Source: Helicobacter_B zhangjianzhongii
GTDB taxonomy: Bacteria; Campylobacterota; Campylobacteria; Campylobacterales; Helicobacteraceae
NCBI RefSeq assembly: GCF_030249855.1
Contig: NZ_JANURN010000001.1
Location: 310,001 to 374,000, forward strand
Direction of reading: 5' to 3'
Length of the DNA: 64,000 bases
Shown piece after piece: positions 8,604 through 16,766 of this stretch; position 1 is the first letter of the stretch; every line of letters begins with the position of its first letter. Under the pieces are notes generated by a model, which was given only the letters and a program-made list of their open reading frames with translations, did not search any database and had not been told where the DNA came from. The translations under genes and the position numbers were made by a program.

Positions 8604-9239
8604 CTAGGCTTGCGGGCTTGAGAGATCGCGGTAGAGATAGATTGTCATCTCTTTGCCCTCTAGGATAAGGTGGTCTTTGGACTTTTGGATCACTTTAAAG
8701 CTGCCTTCTAGATCGCGGATAAAGCGGAATTCAAAGCGCACAATCTCTCCGGGAGAGCAGAGCTTGCGTGTGGAGCTTCCATTAGATAGCTCGATATGCT
8801 CTCTATCGCTCCACGCATAGCTTGAGAAATATGACCCGCACCCGCTTTGTCCAGAGATTCTGCCTTGTTGGGTATCAAAGTTTAGTGTCGCTACTTCGTC
8901 AATTTGGGCGATTTCTTTAAGGCGGGATTTTTCATCATAGCTAGAGTTAGAGTCAATCGCTGCTAGGCGTTGTTTGGCATTAGCAGCTAGGACTTGCGGG
9001 GCATAAAAGGTCTCTTTATTATCGATTACAATCTTTTGCACATACCAATTATCGCCGTTAATGTTGCCCTGCGTGGCTTTGCGCTGGATATATTCAAACA
9101 GCGAGCAACCGCTGCTTGTAAGTAGCACCACACCAATCACACAGAGCCAGAGAAAAGCCCAAAGTATTTTCACAAATAGTGTGCGATTTGTGCTTGTGTG
9201 CAAGCTTATGGGACTGCTATGATTGTGTCTGCTGTGCAT
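8604..9239 (-). CDS. META domain lipoprotein
   Basis: 211 residues. An N-terminal basic stretch is followed by a hydrophobic segment (about 21-41) and a lipobox LTSSGC with Cys45 as the lipidation site. The mature part contains NFDTQQGRISGQSGCGSYFS, which fits the META/HslJ domain pattern of FD...ISG..GCN.Y, then RFIRDLEGSFKV and a C-terminal beta strand. HslJ-type domains are linked to stress and motility phenotypes in other bacteria, but no precise biochemical role is established. AAGGG precedes the ATG by about six bases. The hydrophilic 20-residue extension before the signal helix is unusual and may mean a later true start. Confidence 0.72.
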   Translation of the reverse strand: MHSRHNHSSPISLHTSTNRTLFVKILWAFLWLCVIGVVLLTSSGCSLFEYIQRKATQGNINGDNWYVQKIVIDNKETFYAPQVLAANAKQRLAAIDSNSSYDEKSRLKEIAQIDEVATLNFDTQQGRISGQSGCGSYFSSYAWSDREHIELSNGSSTRKLCSPGEIVRFEFRFIRDLEGSFKVIQKSKDHLILEGKEMTIYLYRDLSSPQA

Positions 9240-9336
9240 ATTTTACCCTTACTTTACAATGATGTAGAATCTAGTTTCTATGAATAAGCAAAAATCAATC
9301 CAACTCATAGCTACTTGTCAAATCTGCTCATCACCA

Positions 9337-10548
9337 CTAGATAAAATCCCTAAACAACACCCCTAGATCAAGTCCGCATATTTGCGTATCCTTGCGCTTT
9401 TCTAAAATCCCTTGCGCACCTTGCACTAAATCGTGGCTAGAAATGCCGTGCGCGATGGAGATTCTCGCTTCTAAAAACGCGCTTAAATGATCGCATACTT
9501 TCAAAAATTCACCACACACAGGATTATACTCATCGCTATTGTAGTGGGCAAAAAGCTCGCTAGAATCTTTCGTATAATGCGTAAAATCCTCGATTCTATA
9601 TCGATTGGCAAATTCATTTTGCGTGAAATACACAATATCGGCGCGGATAGATTCTGGGAGGTGGGCTAAGATTTTTTCTTCTACGGCGCGCTCTTCTATT
9701 TGCTTAATCTGCTCATCCAGCCCTGCTATGGAGCTTTTGATAGGGGAGATAATATCGCGTGTCAAAATCTCTGGCAAATCGTGAAAAAGCCCACCTAAAA
9801 AGTGATTGATACGCATTTGTTTGCAAGAGGGCATATCAAGGCTTAAAAGATACGCACAAAGGGCTACCACAAGCGTATGCCCTAGCACAGAAGTCGCCGG
9901 CACGCGCGGTGTTTGACTCCATCGCTTCTGGAATCTAAGCTGCCCAAACATCGTGATAATCTCATTGATCTGCTTAAATAGCACAACTTGTTTCATACCT
10001 TGCAAGTCATAGTGCTTTTCTACTTCTTTATCAATGATAGCTTTGATATTGCCCACATCAAACATCGTGGGGTTAAAGTGATAAATAATATCAAACTCCC
10101 ATTTTGAGGCATAGTAGTGGGCGGCTTGTAGAATCCGCTTTTCGATATTATGCGGTGGGTGTTTGAAGTAATGCTCTAATGATGAGAAAAATTTATACCC
10201 ACAAAGATCGCTCGCAAGCTCGCTTGTAACAAAGCTCGCAAGCTCCTTTCTATGAAGCTTTTGTAGCTCGTGAAATACCGGGGGCTTAATATCTGTAAGC
10301 ACCACACGCTCAAAAAAATCAAAGCAAAAATACTCTATAAGCCGCTCCCAATCAATCTCTTTGCCCGACATTTCTTCATATTTGGCAAAGATATAGGCGA
10401 TGACCATTTTATGTGCTTGTTTATCGAGCTCGACAAACTCCACCGGACAGGCTTGGTCATTCCACCTGCGGATAGAAGCAGCGACAAAAATCCTGCGCAA
10501 AAGGCTCGCGCTTAAGCGGGGGGTTTGTAAAGAGCTTGGGATTTGCAT
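9337..10548 (-). CDS. HD domain protein (HD_3/YfbR-type metal-dependent phosphohydrolase)
   Basis: 403 residues. The metal-binding pair His256-Asp257 is in GGLFHDLPEILTRDI, with an upstream His at about 224 in SVLGHTLVVA and a later Asp in KVCDHLSAFLEAR, giving the H...HD...D set of the HD superfamily. The N-terminal half (RRWNDQACPVEF) looks like a degenerate relative without the metal ligands. The substrate is unknown; YfbR-like enzymes act on nucleotides. I chose the ATG at 10546-10548, with AAGGAG five bases upstream, over one five codons earlier. It is the last gene of the MCE transport operon, 26 bp after the lipoprotein gene. Confidence 0.75.
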   Translation of the reverse strand: MQIPSSLQTPRLSASLLRRIFVAASIRRWNDQACPVEFVELDKQAHKMVIAYIFAKYEEMSGKEIDWERLIEYFCFDFFERVVLTDIKPPVFHELQKLHRKELASFVTSELASDLCGYKFFSSLEHYFKHPPHNIEKRILQAAHYYASKWEFDIIYHFNPTMFDVGNIKAIIDKEVEKHYDLQGMKQVVLFKQINEIITMFGQLRFQKRWSQTPRVPATSVLGHTLVVALCAYLLSLDMPSCKQMRINHFLGGLFHDLPEILTRDIISPIKSSIAGLDEQIKQIEERAVEEKILAHLPESIRADIVYFTQNEFANRYRIEDFTHYTKDSSELFAHYNSDEYNPVCGEFLKVCDHLSAFLEARISIAHGISSHDLVQGAQGILEKRKDTQICGLDLGVLFRDFI

Positions 10549-10574
10549 AATATCTCCTTGCATAATGGGATAGC

Positions 10575-11198
10575 TTAGTGTGGTGTGGCTTTAGGAGATG
10601 TGCATAGCTTGGTATCATCACACAGTGCGTTTTGGATCTTTTTTGCAGCAGAATCTAGTGCGCTTTGTAGGGCATTGATCATTGCTTGCTCGCTGGAGTT
10701 TTGGACATTTTCTACGCTTAGTAGTGTGCGGACTCTAGAGATACTCTGCCCTTGTAATAAAGTGTAATCTAGTGCGACAATTGCTTGTTTGCTTTCTTCA
10801 TAAATAGCCAATTTACGCACTTTGATGTGAAGCTTTATAGGATGCGCACCTAGTGTGCTTAGGATTACACCTTGCATTCTAGCGTTAGATTCTAGTGTGT
10901 TTTGCAGTAGTAGCGAGGGAAGAGTGATCCACTTTGTCGTAGTAAGGGCTTGTGCTTTGGCTTGTGGGGAGATACGCATAATGCGCTGGGTATTGAGATA
11001 TGGCAGGACTTCAAGCTCAAGGGCTATTGTGCTAAAGGTAGTGTGGTTGTATCCTTGTGTCTCTGTGGATTCTAGGGTGTAGTAGCTATATGCTGGCAAG
11101 CTTGCTTTGATATTGACACAGCCCTGAAAGCTTACTAGGGCTAGTGTAATGATGAATCCATAGCGGTAAAAGCGCGTTATATAGGAAAATATTGTCAT
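10575..11198 (-). CDS. ABC-transport auxiliary lipoprotein (PqiC-like)
   Basis: 207 residues with a signal sequence and lipobox LVSFQGC, Cys27 being the lipidation site. The motif LPAYSYYTLE just after it and the paired alpha/beta pattern fit the ABC_trans_aux family (PqiC), outer-membrane-anchored partners of MCE systems that move phospholipids across the envelope. The start overlaps the MCE gene stop (ATGA) with GGAGAG upstream. Two peptides, TLESTE and NTLESN, echo the dispersed word. The operon order permease, ATPase, MCE, lipoprotein supports the assignment. Confidence 0.8.
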   Translation of the reverse strand: MTIFSYITRFYRYGFIITLALVSFQGCVNIKASLPAYSYYTLESTETQGYNHTTFSTIALELEVLPYLNTQRIMRISPQAKAQALTTTKWITLPSLLLQNTLESNARMQGVILSTLGAHPIKLHIKVRKLAIYEESKQAIVALDYTLLQGQSISRVRTLLSVENVQNSSEQAMINALQSALDSAAKKIQNALCDDTKLCTSPKATPH

Positions 11199-11953
11199 TT
11201 TTTCTCTCCAAAAATCGTAGGATAGGGATTATCATCAAATTTATCTAAGAGATTTGATGTTTTTTGCAAAAGGATATCGAGATTTTGCAGGCTTTTTTGC
11301 GTTTGGTAGAGTGTGGGGGCGATCATCGCGCCTGCACCATTTTCTAGCTCTCCATTGATAGATTCTAGCGCGCGATTGATGTTGCTACTAAGTGCGGGTA
11401 GGCTTTGGGAAAATTGATCAAGCGAGGTGAGTGTGCTGCTAATGTGCTTGACATTTTTCTCGCTAAGGAGCTTTTCTACACTGCCAAGCACGCCAAGCAT
11501 TTCTTCTAGTGCAGAATCTGCTTTATCACTAAGCTTGCCCAAGAAGCTTTGATCAAGGGTCAAAACCGCATCATCATCATTGACAATGATCTCGCCCTTT
11601 GGATTCTGGCGCAAGGCGAGATAGCTAAGTCCAGCTAGCCCTTGAGAGTCGATAAGCACGCTAGAGCCTTTGGCTATGGGGATAGATCGCTGGATAAGTA
11701 GGGTGATTTTGACCACGCCTAGTTGTGTTGTATCAAAGCCTATGTGCTTGATATGTCCAATGGTAATGCCTTTATATTTAATGGGCGTTTTTACCGCAAT
11801 GCCAGAGATGTCATAGCTTGTCGTGATCGTATAAATGCGGAATTTATCTTCATTAAAACTGATCCTGCCAAACCACAAGATAAAGACAATAAGCCCAATA
11901 AGTATGGCAAAAAATATCCCCCCTATAAGCACATAATTTACATTTCTCTCCAT
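11195..11953 (-). CDS. mlaD: MCE family lipid-transport protein (MlaD-like)
   Basis: 252 residues: one N-terminal membrane anchor at about 7-28, then a single MCE domain at about 38-115 (YDISGIAVKTPIKYKGITIG, with the characteristic G.V.Y.G...G pattern), followed by a long helical region to 240. It should form a ring in the periplasm holding lipid between the inner-membrane MlaEF complex and the outer membrane. AGGAG stands before the ATG, and the gene overlaps the ATPase gene by 16 bp upstream and the lipoprotein gene by 4 bp downstream. Confidence 0.87.
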   Translation of the reverse strand: MERNVNYVLIGGIFFAILIGLIVFILWFGRISFNEDKFRIYTITTSYDISGIAVKTPIKYKGITIGHIKHIGFDTTQLGVVKITLLIQRSIPIAKGSSVLIDSQGLAGLSYLALRQNPKGEIIVNDDDAVLTLDQSFLGKLSDKADSALEEMLGVLGSVEKLLSEKNVKHISSTLTSLDQFSQSLPALSSNINRALESINGELENGAGAMIAPTLYQTQKSLQNLDILLQKTSNLLDKFDDNPYPTIFGEKK

Positions 11954-12696
11954 AGTCTCTCTCCTCGTTTGCTGAAAAATATATTGCTAGAATCTAGCGT
12001 ATGTGCATTTTGTGCAAGTTCGCTAAGATTGCCCAAAAATTCTATCTTCCCATCTTTTAGCATTAAAAACCTATCAGTAGTGTCTTTGATAGAATCTAAA
12101 TCGTGCGTGATCATCACAATCGTCATTGTAAATTCTAGCCGCAAAGCGCAAATAAGCTCATCAAGCTGCTGCGCACTACTTGGATCAAGCCCGCTGCTAG
12201 GCTCATCTAAAAAGAGGATTCTAGGATTTAGAGCTAGAGCTCGCGCTAATCCCACGCGCTTTTTCATACCACCACTTAGCTCGTGCGGGTAGAGATGATA
12301 GGATCTTGGGCTTAATCCTACGCGATCAAGCAGGTATTTTGCCACTTCGGTAATGCTTGATTGCGGATATGCGCTGTATTCTTCAAGGAGTATGCCGACA
12401 TTCTCTAGCACATTTAATGAGCTAAAAAGTGCGCCAAACTGAAAGAGCACACCACAGCGCGTAAGCAGAGTGCTGGGGTCTTTAAGTTGCCAAATATCTT
12501 CATCAAAGATTAGGATTCTGCCACTTTTGGGGCGATTAAGCAGGATCATTGAGCGAAGTAGGGTGGATTTCCCACTGCCACTACCCCCTAAGATCCCAAA
12601 AATCTCGCCTTCATACACATCAAAGCTAATGTGATCGTGGATAAGATGATTGCCATAAGCGGTGCAGAGATTTTGGACTTGGATAATGGGCTTCAT
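11938..12696 (-). CDS. mlaF: ABC transporter ATPase for lipid transport (MlaF-like)
   Basis: 252 residues. Walker A GGSGSGKST at 37-45, signature ELSGGMKKRVGLARA, Walker B ILFLDEPSSGLDP and the switch histidine in VMITHDLD are all present, so it should hydrolyse ATP. The ATG at 12694-12696 (MKPIIQVQNL) overlaps the permease stop as ATGA; an earlier in-frame start at 12750 would run deep into the permease gene and adds unrelated residues. It powers the MlaE-type permease encoded just upstream. Confidence 0.9.
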   Translation of the reverse strand: MKPIIQVQNLCTAYGNHLIHDHISFDVYEGEIFGILGGSGSGKSTLLRSMILLNRPKSGRILIFDEDIWQLKDPSTLLTRCGVLFQFGALFSSLNVLENVGILLEEYSAYPQSSITEVAKYLLDRVGLSPRSYHLYPHELSGGMKKRVGLARALALNPRILFLDEPSSGLDPSSAQQLDELICALRLEFTMTIVMITHDLDSIKDTTDRFLMLKDGKIEFLGNLSELAQNAHTLDSSNIFFSKRGERLWREM

Positions 12697-13778
12697 ATCC
12701 CAAGCCTTGAAGTGATGAAAGAAAACACCGCATTGATAGCAATGATCCAAAAAAGTGCATTAACCACGCTAATAGTTGTAATGCGCCCTAGCTCTTGGGT
12801 GTTTTCCTTGATACAAAATCCACGGAAGCAGCCCACAAGCGCAATCGCCGCGCCAAAAAAGGGGGCTTTCACAAGCCCGATGAAAAAATGCGACCAGCTC
12901 ACACTCTCATACACGCGATCAATATAGGTCCCCATATCAATCCCTAGCTGCACATACACAGCAAGCATACCGCCTAAAAGACTGAATGCATCGGCTAAAA
13001 ACACTAGAAGCGGCATAACGACAATGAGCGCGAAAAGCCTTGGAATCACAAGAAATGTAATGGGGTGGAAATTCATCGTTTTCATCGCATCAATTTCATC
13101 AGTTAGGCGCATTACGCCAATTTGTGCAGTAAAGCTTGAGGCACTGCGCCCAGCGATGACAAGAGCTAGGATAAAAGGACCCATCTCGCGCAAAGAAAGC
13201 TTTGCTGTCATCTCAATACTTAGCATTGGCGCGCCCATAAGCTCTAGCTGCACTGCTCCTTGTAATGCTATGGCAAAGCCCACAATAAAAGCGGTAAGCA
13301 AGCTTACAGGCAGGGCTTTAAAGCCAGATTCATTGATGTGATAGAGCAGGGGGGTCAAGCGGACATCGCGTCTCCATAAAGATAGTGCTAGATAGTAAAA
13401 GCTCATACCCACAAAGTTTAAAAAATCCAAAAAGCTTTGATAAAAGCTATAAACCCACTTGCCAAGTGAAGTAAGCAGTGTGCGGAATAAGTGTCGCTTA
13501 GGCGTAAGCGGGATCGTGCTAACTAAGCATTGATCAAGCACGGCGCGTATATGCTCGCTCGCTTGGATCTCTGAGGCTTTGTGTAAATGCGTTTTTAGAA
13601 AAATCCCAAAGGCTAGGTCAATGATCGCATCTTGCTCAAAGACAATGTGCGTGATGGCGGGATGTTTGGATTCTAGAGCGTGCTTTAGGGCAAAAAGCGT
13701 GCGTCTAGGCACACGGAAATCCCACACACCACCAATAGTCATTGTGCTTGTATCTATGCGAAAATATGGTGTCTGCAC
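12693..13778 (-). CDS. mlaE: MlaE family permease with N-terminal STAS-like domain
   Basis: 361 residues. The first 100 or so residues look like a STAS-type domain (IGGVWDFRVPRR, HIVFEQDAIIDLAFG), as found fused to MlaE or supplied by MlaB elsewhere. The rest is a five-to-six helix permease with the conserved MGPFILALVIAGRSASSF and IGVMRLTDEIDAMKTM blocks. The start is a GTG at 13776-13778. It is the first gene of the operon permease-ATPase-MCE-lipoprotein, which should maintain outer-membrane lipid asymmetry. Fusion of the MlaB-like and MlaE functions explains why no separate mlaB is seen. Confidence 0.88.
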   Translation of the reverse strand: MQTPYFRIDTSTMTIGGVWDFRVPRRTLFALKHALESKHPAITHIVFEQDAIIDLAFGIFLKTHLHKASEIQASEHIRAVLDQCLVSTIPLTPKRHLFRTLLTSLGKWVYSFYQSFLDFLNFVGMSFYYLALSLWRRDVRLTPLLYHINESGFKALPVSLLTAFIVGFAIALQGAVQLELMGAPMLSIEMTAKLSLREMGPFILALVIAGRSASSFTAQIGVMRLTDEIDAMKTMNFHPITFLVIPRLFALIVVMPLLVFLADAFSLLGGMLAVYVQLGIDMGTYIDRVYESVSWSHFFIGLVKAPFFGAAIALVGCFRGFCIKENTQELGRITTISVVNALFWIIAINAVFSFITSRLGI

Positions 13779-13846
13779 TTCTTGCGCGCCTTTAAGTAAA
13801 ATATCGCTTTATCAATACCCATAACAACGCCCACGCTAAACAGAGC

Positions 13847-15154
13847 TTATACCAGCTCTCCAAAGAGCGAGCCACCTTCATTGCGCGTGATTTTCACTCG
13901 GGCAAATGTGCCTAGATCTAGCGCGACATTTTCTATATGGATAAGCTTGTTGCTATCACTGCGCCCTTCGCTAAAGCAGCCTTGCTCATCTTGTAAGGTA
14001 TTTTCCACAAGCACGATGTATTGCTTGCCTATTTCTGCTTGTGCTTTCTCGCGTAAAATCTCTCTATGCCGCTCTTGCAAAGTGCTTAGTCTCGCTTGGG
14101 CAATGTCTTTGGGGATATGCTTGGCTGGATTAAGTGAGTAGGCAAGTGTGTGTGGGCGCGGCGAGTAGATAAAGCTATAAAGTGTATCAAAGCGCACTTG
14201 CTCTAGCACATCAAGCGTATGGGCGAAGTCTTCTTCACTCTCATCTACAAAGCCTACGATAATATCTGTGCTAATGGTAACTTCTGGCACAAGCTCTTTA
14301 AGCCTTTGCACGCGGTCTAAAAACCACTCCTTGCTATACCCTCTGCGCATAGCTTTGAGAATCCTGCTTGAGCCGCTTTGCAAGGGCATATGGATAGATT
14401 TGCACACTTTAGGATTGTGGGCAAACTCTTGGAGAAACTCATCATCCATATGTAGTGGGTGAGGTGAGGTAAAGCGGATCCTTTCTATCCCTTTAATCTC
14501 TGCTAACTCCGCTAGTAGCCCAGAGAAGTTGATGGGCTTATGCGCACTAGAAAAACGCACGCCATAGTTATTGACATTCTGCCCTAGTAATAGCAGCTCT
14601 TTTATGCCATTTTGTGCGAGCTTGCGTGCTTCAGCAAGGATCAAATCAAGAGGGATAGAGATTTCCTTGCCCCTTGTGTGGGGGACTATGCAGTAAGCAC
14701 AGGATTTATCACAGCCTATGGAGATATTTAGCAAAGCCTTCACGCCACTAGATCGCACGCCTTCAAAGGCATAGAGACTATCATCATAGCTAAGATCGAC
14801 TTCTACGGCTTTTGGTTTGTGGATTATCTGCGTGATTTTAGAGATGTTGCGCGCGCCTAGGACAAAATCTACTGCGGAAGATTTTTTCAAAATTTCCGCA
14901 CCCATATGGCTTGCGGTGCAGCCACATACGCCGATTTTCGCGCCCTTTTTCTTCTGCTGGGCGTATTGACCGATTTCTGAAAAAAGCCTGCGCTCTGGCT
15001 TTTCACGCACAGAGCAGGTATTGATAAGGATAAGATCTGCTTGCGTGGCATCATCGGTGAGCGTGTAGCCCTCCTTGCGCTCTAGCTCGGCGATCATATG
15101 CTCGCTATCGCGCTCATTCATCGCGCAGCCAAGTGTCTGGACAAAGAGCTTCAT
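13847..15154 (-). CDS. miaB: tRNA-2-methylthio-N6-dimethylallyladenosine synthase
   Basis: Radical-SAM methylthiotransferase that modifies A37 of tRNAs. 435 residues. The N-terminal cluster cysteines are Cys10, Cys47 and one of Cys77/Cys79. The radical-SAM triad is Cys148, Cys152 and Cys155 in CDKSCAYCIVPHTRG. A TRAM domain occupies about 370-435. The ribosome site is weak; the gene starts six bases after the HP0268-like gene, so coupling is likely. miaB next to an HP0268-type gene is also the arrangement in H. pylori (HP0269/HP0268), which supports the Helicobacter assignment. Confidence 0.95.
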   Translation of the reverse strand: MKLFVQTLGCAMNERDSEHMIAELERKEGYTLTDDATQADLILINTCSVREKPERRLFSEIGQYAQQKKKGAKIGVCGCTASHMGAEILKKSSAVDFVLGARNISKITQIIHKPKAVEVDLSYDDSLYAFEGVRSSGVKALLNISIGCDKSCAYCIVPHTRGKEISIPLDLILAEARKLAQNGIKELLLLGQNVNNYGVRFSSAHKPINFSGLLAELAEIKGIERIRFTSPHPLHMDDEFLQEFAHNPKVCKSIHMPLQSGSSRILKAMRRGYSKEWFLDRVQRLKELVPEVTISTDIIVGFVDESEEDFAHTLDVLEQVRFDTLYSFIYSPRPHTLAYSLNPAKHIPKDIAQARLSTLQERHREILREKAQAEIGKQYIVLVENTLQDEQGCFSEGRSDSNKLIHIENVALDLGTFARVKITRNEGGSLFGELV

Positions 15155-15160
15155 AATGGC

Positions 15161-15400
15161 TTATAGAATCCTAAATTCATAGATAAAATCTTTTGCATCA
15201 AGCCCATAGCGCACTTCGCCCATATAGACAATTTTGCCTTTGGATTCTAGTAGGCTTTTTGCTTTTTGTAGGTCTTTTTGCGTGTTTTGCTTGTCAAAAT
15301 ATACCACTTGTAGTGAAGAAGTGGATTCTAGTAGGCTTTCTACTTTGATTGTTTGTGGGGTGGTATTTCCCAAATCCATAGGGGCAAGTTTTAATTCCAT
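15161..15400 (-). CDS. HP0268-family small nuclease-like protein
   Basis: 79 residues. The C-terminal part VYMGEVRYGLDAKDFIYEFRIL resembles the C-terminus of H. pylori HP0268, a Smr-like fold protein reported to have nicking nuclease activity. The middle contains SLLESTSSLQ, where LEST is encoded by the dispersed word at 15321-15331, so this family-variable region may have been altered by it. The ATG at 15398-15400 has GGAG nine bases upstream; an in-frame start 10 codons earlier lacks support. Nuclease activity is inferred from the family only. Confidence 0.7.
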   Translation of the reverse strand: MELKLAPMDLGNTTPQTIKVESLLESTSSLQVVYFDKQNTQKDLQKAKSLLESKGKIVYMGEVRYGLDAKDFIYEFRIL

Positions 15401-15458
15401 AACATAAACTCCAAGAAAGATTTGTGGCATTGTAGCTAGAATTGGCTTAAAAATTTGC

Positions 15459-15464
15459 TATAAT
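15459..15464 (+). promoter_or_regulatory. Putative -10 box for nusA
   Basis: TGCTATAAT, an extended -10 hexamer 80 bases upstream of the nusA ATG. Campylobacterota sigma-70 promoters usually lack a -35 box, and none is seen. The same TGCTATAAT string appears before gatC and the DUF507 gene. Confidence 0.55.
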
Positions 15465-15543
15465 GCCACCACTTTCAAAGACTCTCTTAACTAAAGACAA
15501 TCCCTAGCCAAATCTAAGAAAGACTTAAGCCTAAAGGAGCATT

Positions 15544-16680
15544 ATGGAGAAGATTGTAGATATTATCGAGCTTATTGCTTGTGAGAAAGGGCTAGAGCCT
15601 AAAGTCGTCGCACAAGTGGTCAAAGACACGATCATCAAAGTCGCTAAAAAGCAATTTGGCGAAGAGCTAAACTACATCATAGAAGAAGATGAGAAGCACC
15701 GCACTTTTAGACTGATCCACTCTGTGCTTGTGTGTGCTGATGATGATGAGAGGATCACAAGCGATCCGCATAATTTCATCGCACTCTCAAAGGCGAAAGA
15801 AGAATCAGGGAGCGATGTGAGCATAAATGATGAAATCCACCACGAAATAAGCCTAGAAAATATGAGTAGAAATGCTGTCAATATGCTTTTTAGCGATCTT
15901 GAATACCATATCCAGCGCACTATAGAAAACCAGCTTTTTGTAAGCTTTAAAGAAATGCTAGGCAAGCTTGTAAGTGGGCAAGTCATTGCCATTGATGAGC
16001 AAGAAAACACCTTTGTAGAGATCCAAGATATACGCGCAGTTTTGCCGCTAAAAAACCGCATTAAGGGTGAGAAATTTAAGGTCAATGACACGATTAGCTG
16101 TATTGTAAAATTTGTGCGCTTTCAAAAAGATGGGCTGTATGTCGAGCTATCACGCACCACGCCCAAAATGCTTGAAGCCCTGCTAGAGCAAGAAGTCCCA
16201 GAGATCAAAGATGGCGAAGTGATTATCCAAAAGTGCGCTAGGATCCCGGGCGATCGTGCTAAGGTCGCTCTTTTTTCCACAAGTCCAAGGATTGACCCTA
16301 TCGGCTCAAGTGTGGGGACAAGGGGCGTTAGGATCAATGCTGTAAGCCGCAAGCTTAATGGTGAGAATATCGATTGCATTGAGTATGCAGAAATCCCAGA
16401 GATTTTTATCAGCAAAGCCCTAGCTCCAGCACAAATCATCTCTGTAAAAATCCTAAGCAACACCGAAGAAGAGAAAAAAGCCCAAGTGCATATAATGAGC
16501 GATCAAAAAAGTAAGGCGATTGGCAAAAATGGTGTAAATATCCGTCTAGCGTGTATGCTTACAGGATTTGAAATCGAGCTTGTAGAGCTTATCAAAGACA
16601 AGCCACAAGATAGCGGAGAATCCACGCCTAAAGAGCAAAAGGTAGGAATTGATGCGCTAGAATCACTCTTTAAGGCATAG
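15544..16680 (+). CDS. nusA: Transcription termination/antitermination protein NusA
   Basis: Binds RNA polymerase and modulates pausing and termination. 378 residues: an N-terminal polymerase-binding domain at about 1-125, an S1 domain at about 130-200 (GQVIAIDEQENTFVEIQD), and KH1/KH2 at about 225-345 (DPIGSSVGTRGVRI, SKAIGKNGVNIRLA). It lacks the C-terminal acidic repeats of E. coli NusA, as usual for this class. AAAGGAG precedes the ATG by about five bases. A TATAAT at 15459 gives a leader of about 75 nt. Confidence 0.95.
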   Translation: MEKIVDIIELIACEKGLEPKVVAQVVKDTIIKVAKKQFGEELNYIIEEDEKHRTFRLIHSVLVCADDDERITSDPHNFIALSKAKEESGSDVSINDEIHHEISLENMSRNAVNMLFSDLEYHIQRTIENQLFVSFKEMLGKLVSGQVIAIDEQENTFVEIQDIRAVLPLKNRIKGEKFKVNDTISCIVKFVRFQKDGLYVELSRTTPKMLEALLEQEVPEIKDGEVIIQKCARIPGDRAKVALFSTSPRIDPIGSSVGTRGVRINAVSRKLNGENIDCIEYAEIPEIFISKALAPAQIISVKILSNTEEEKKAQVHIMSDQKSKAIGKNGVNIRLACMLTGFEIELVELIKDKPQDSGESTPKEQKVGIDALESLFKA

Positions 16681-16731
16681 TCCCAAATAGCCCCAAGCGT
16701 GCGTGATTAAAGAATTTTTACAAAGTTGCAT

Positions 16732-16737
16732 TATAAT
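16732..16737 (+). promoter_or_regulatory. Putative -10 box for secA
   Basis: TATAAT preceded by TTGCAT, 29 bases upstream of the chosen secA start, which would give a very short leader of about 20-25 nt. No -35 is evident. Confidence 0.4.
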
Positions 16738-16766
16738 TTCAATCATTTTTTTACAAGGCTTTATGA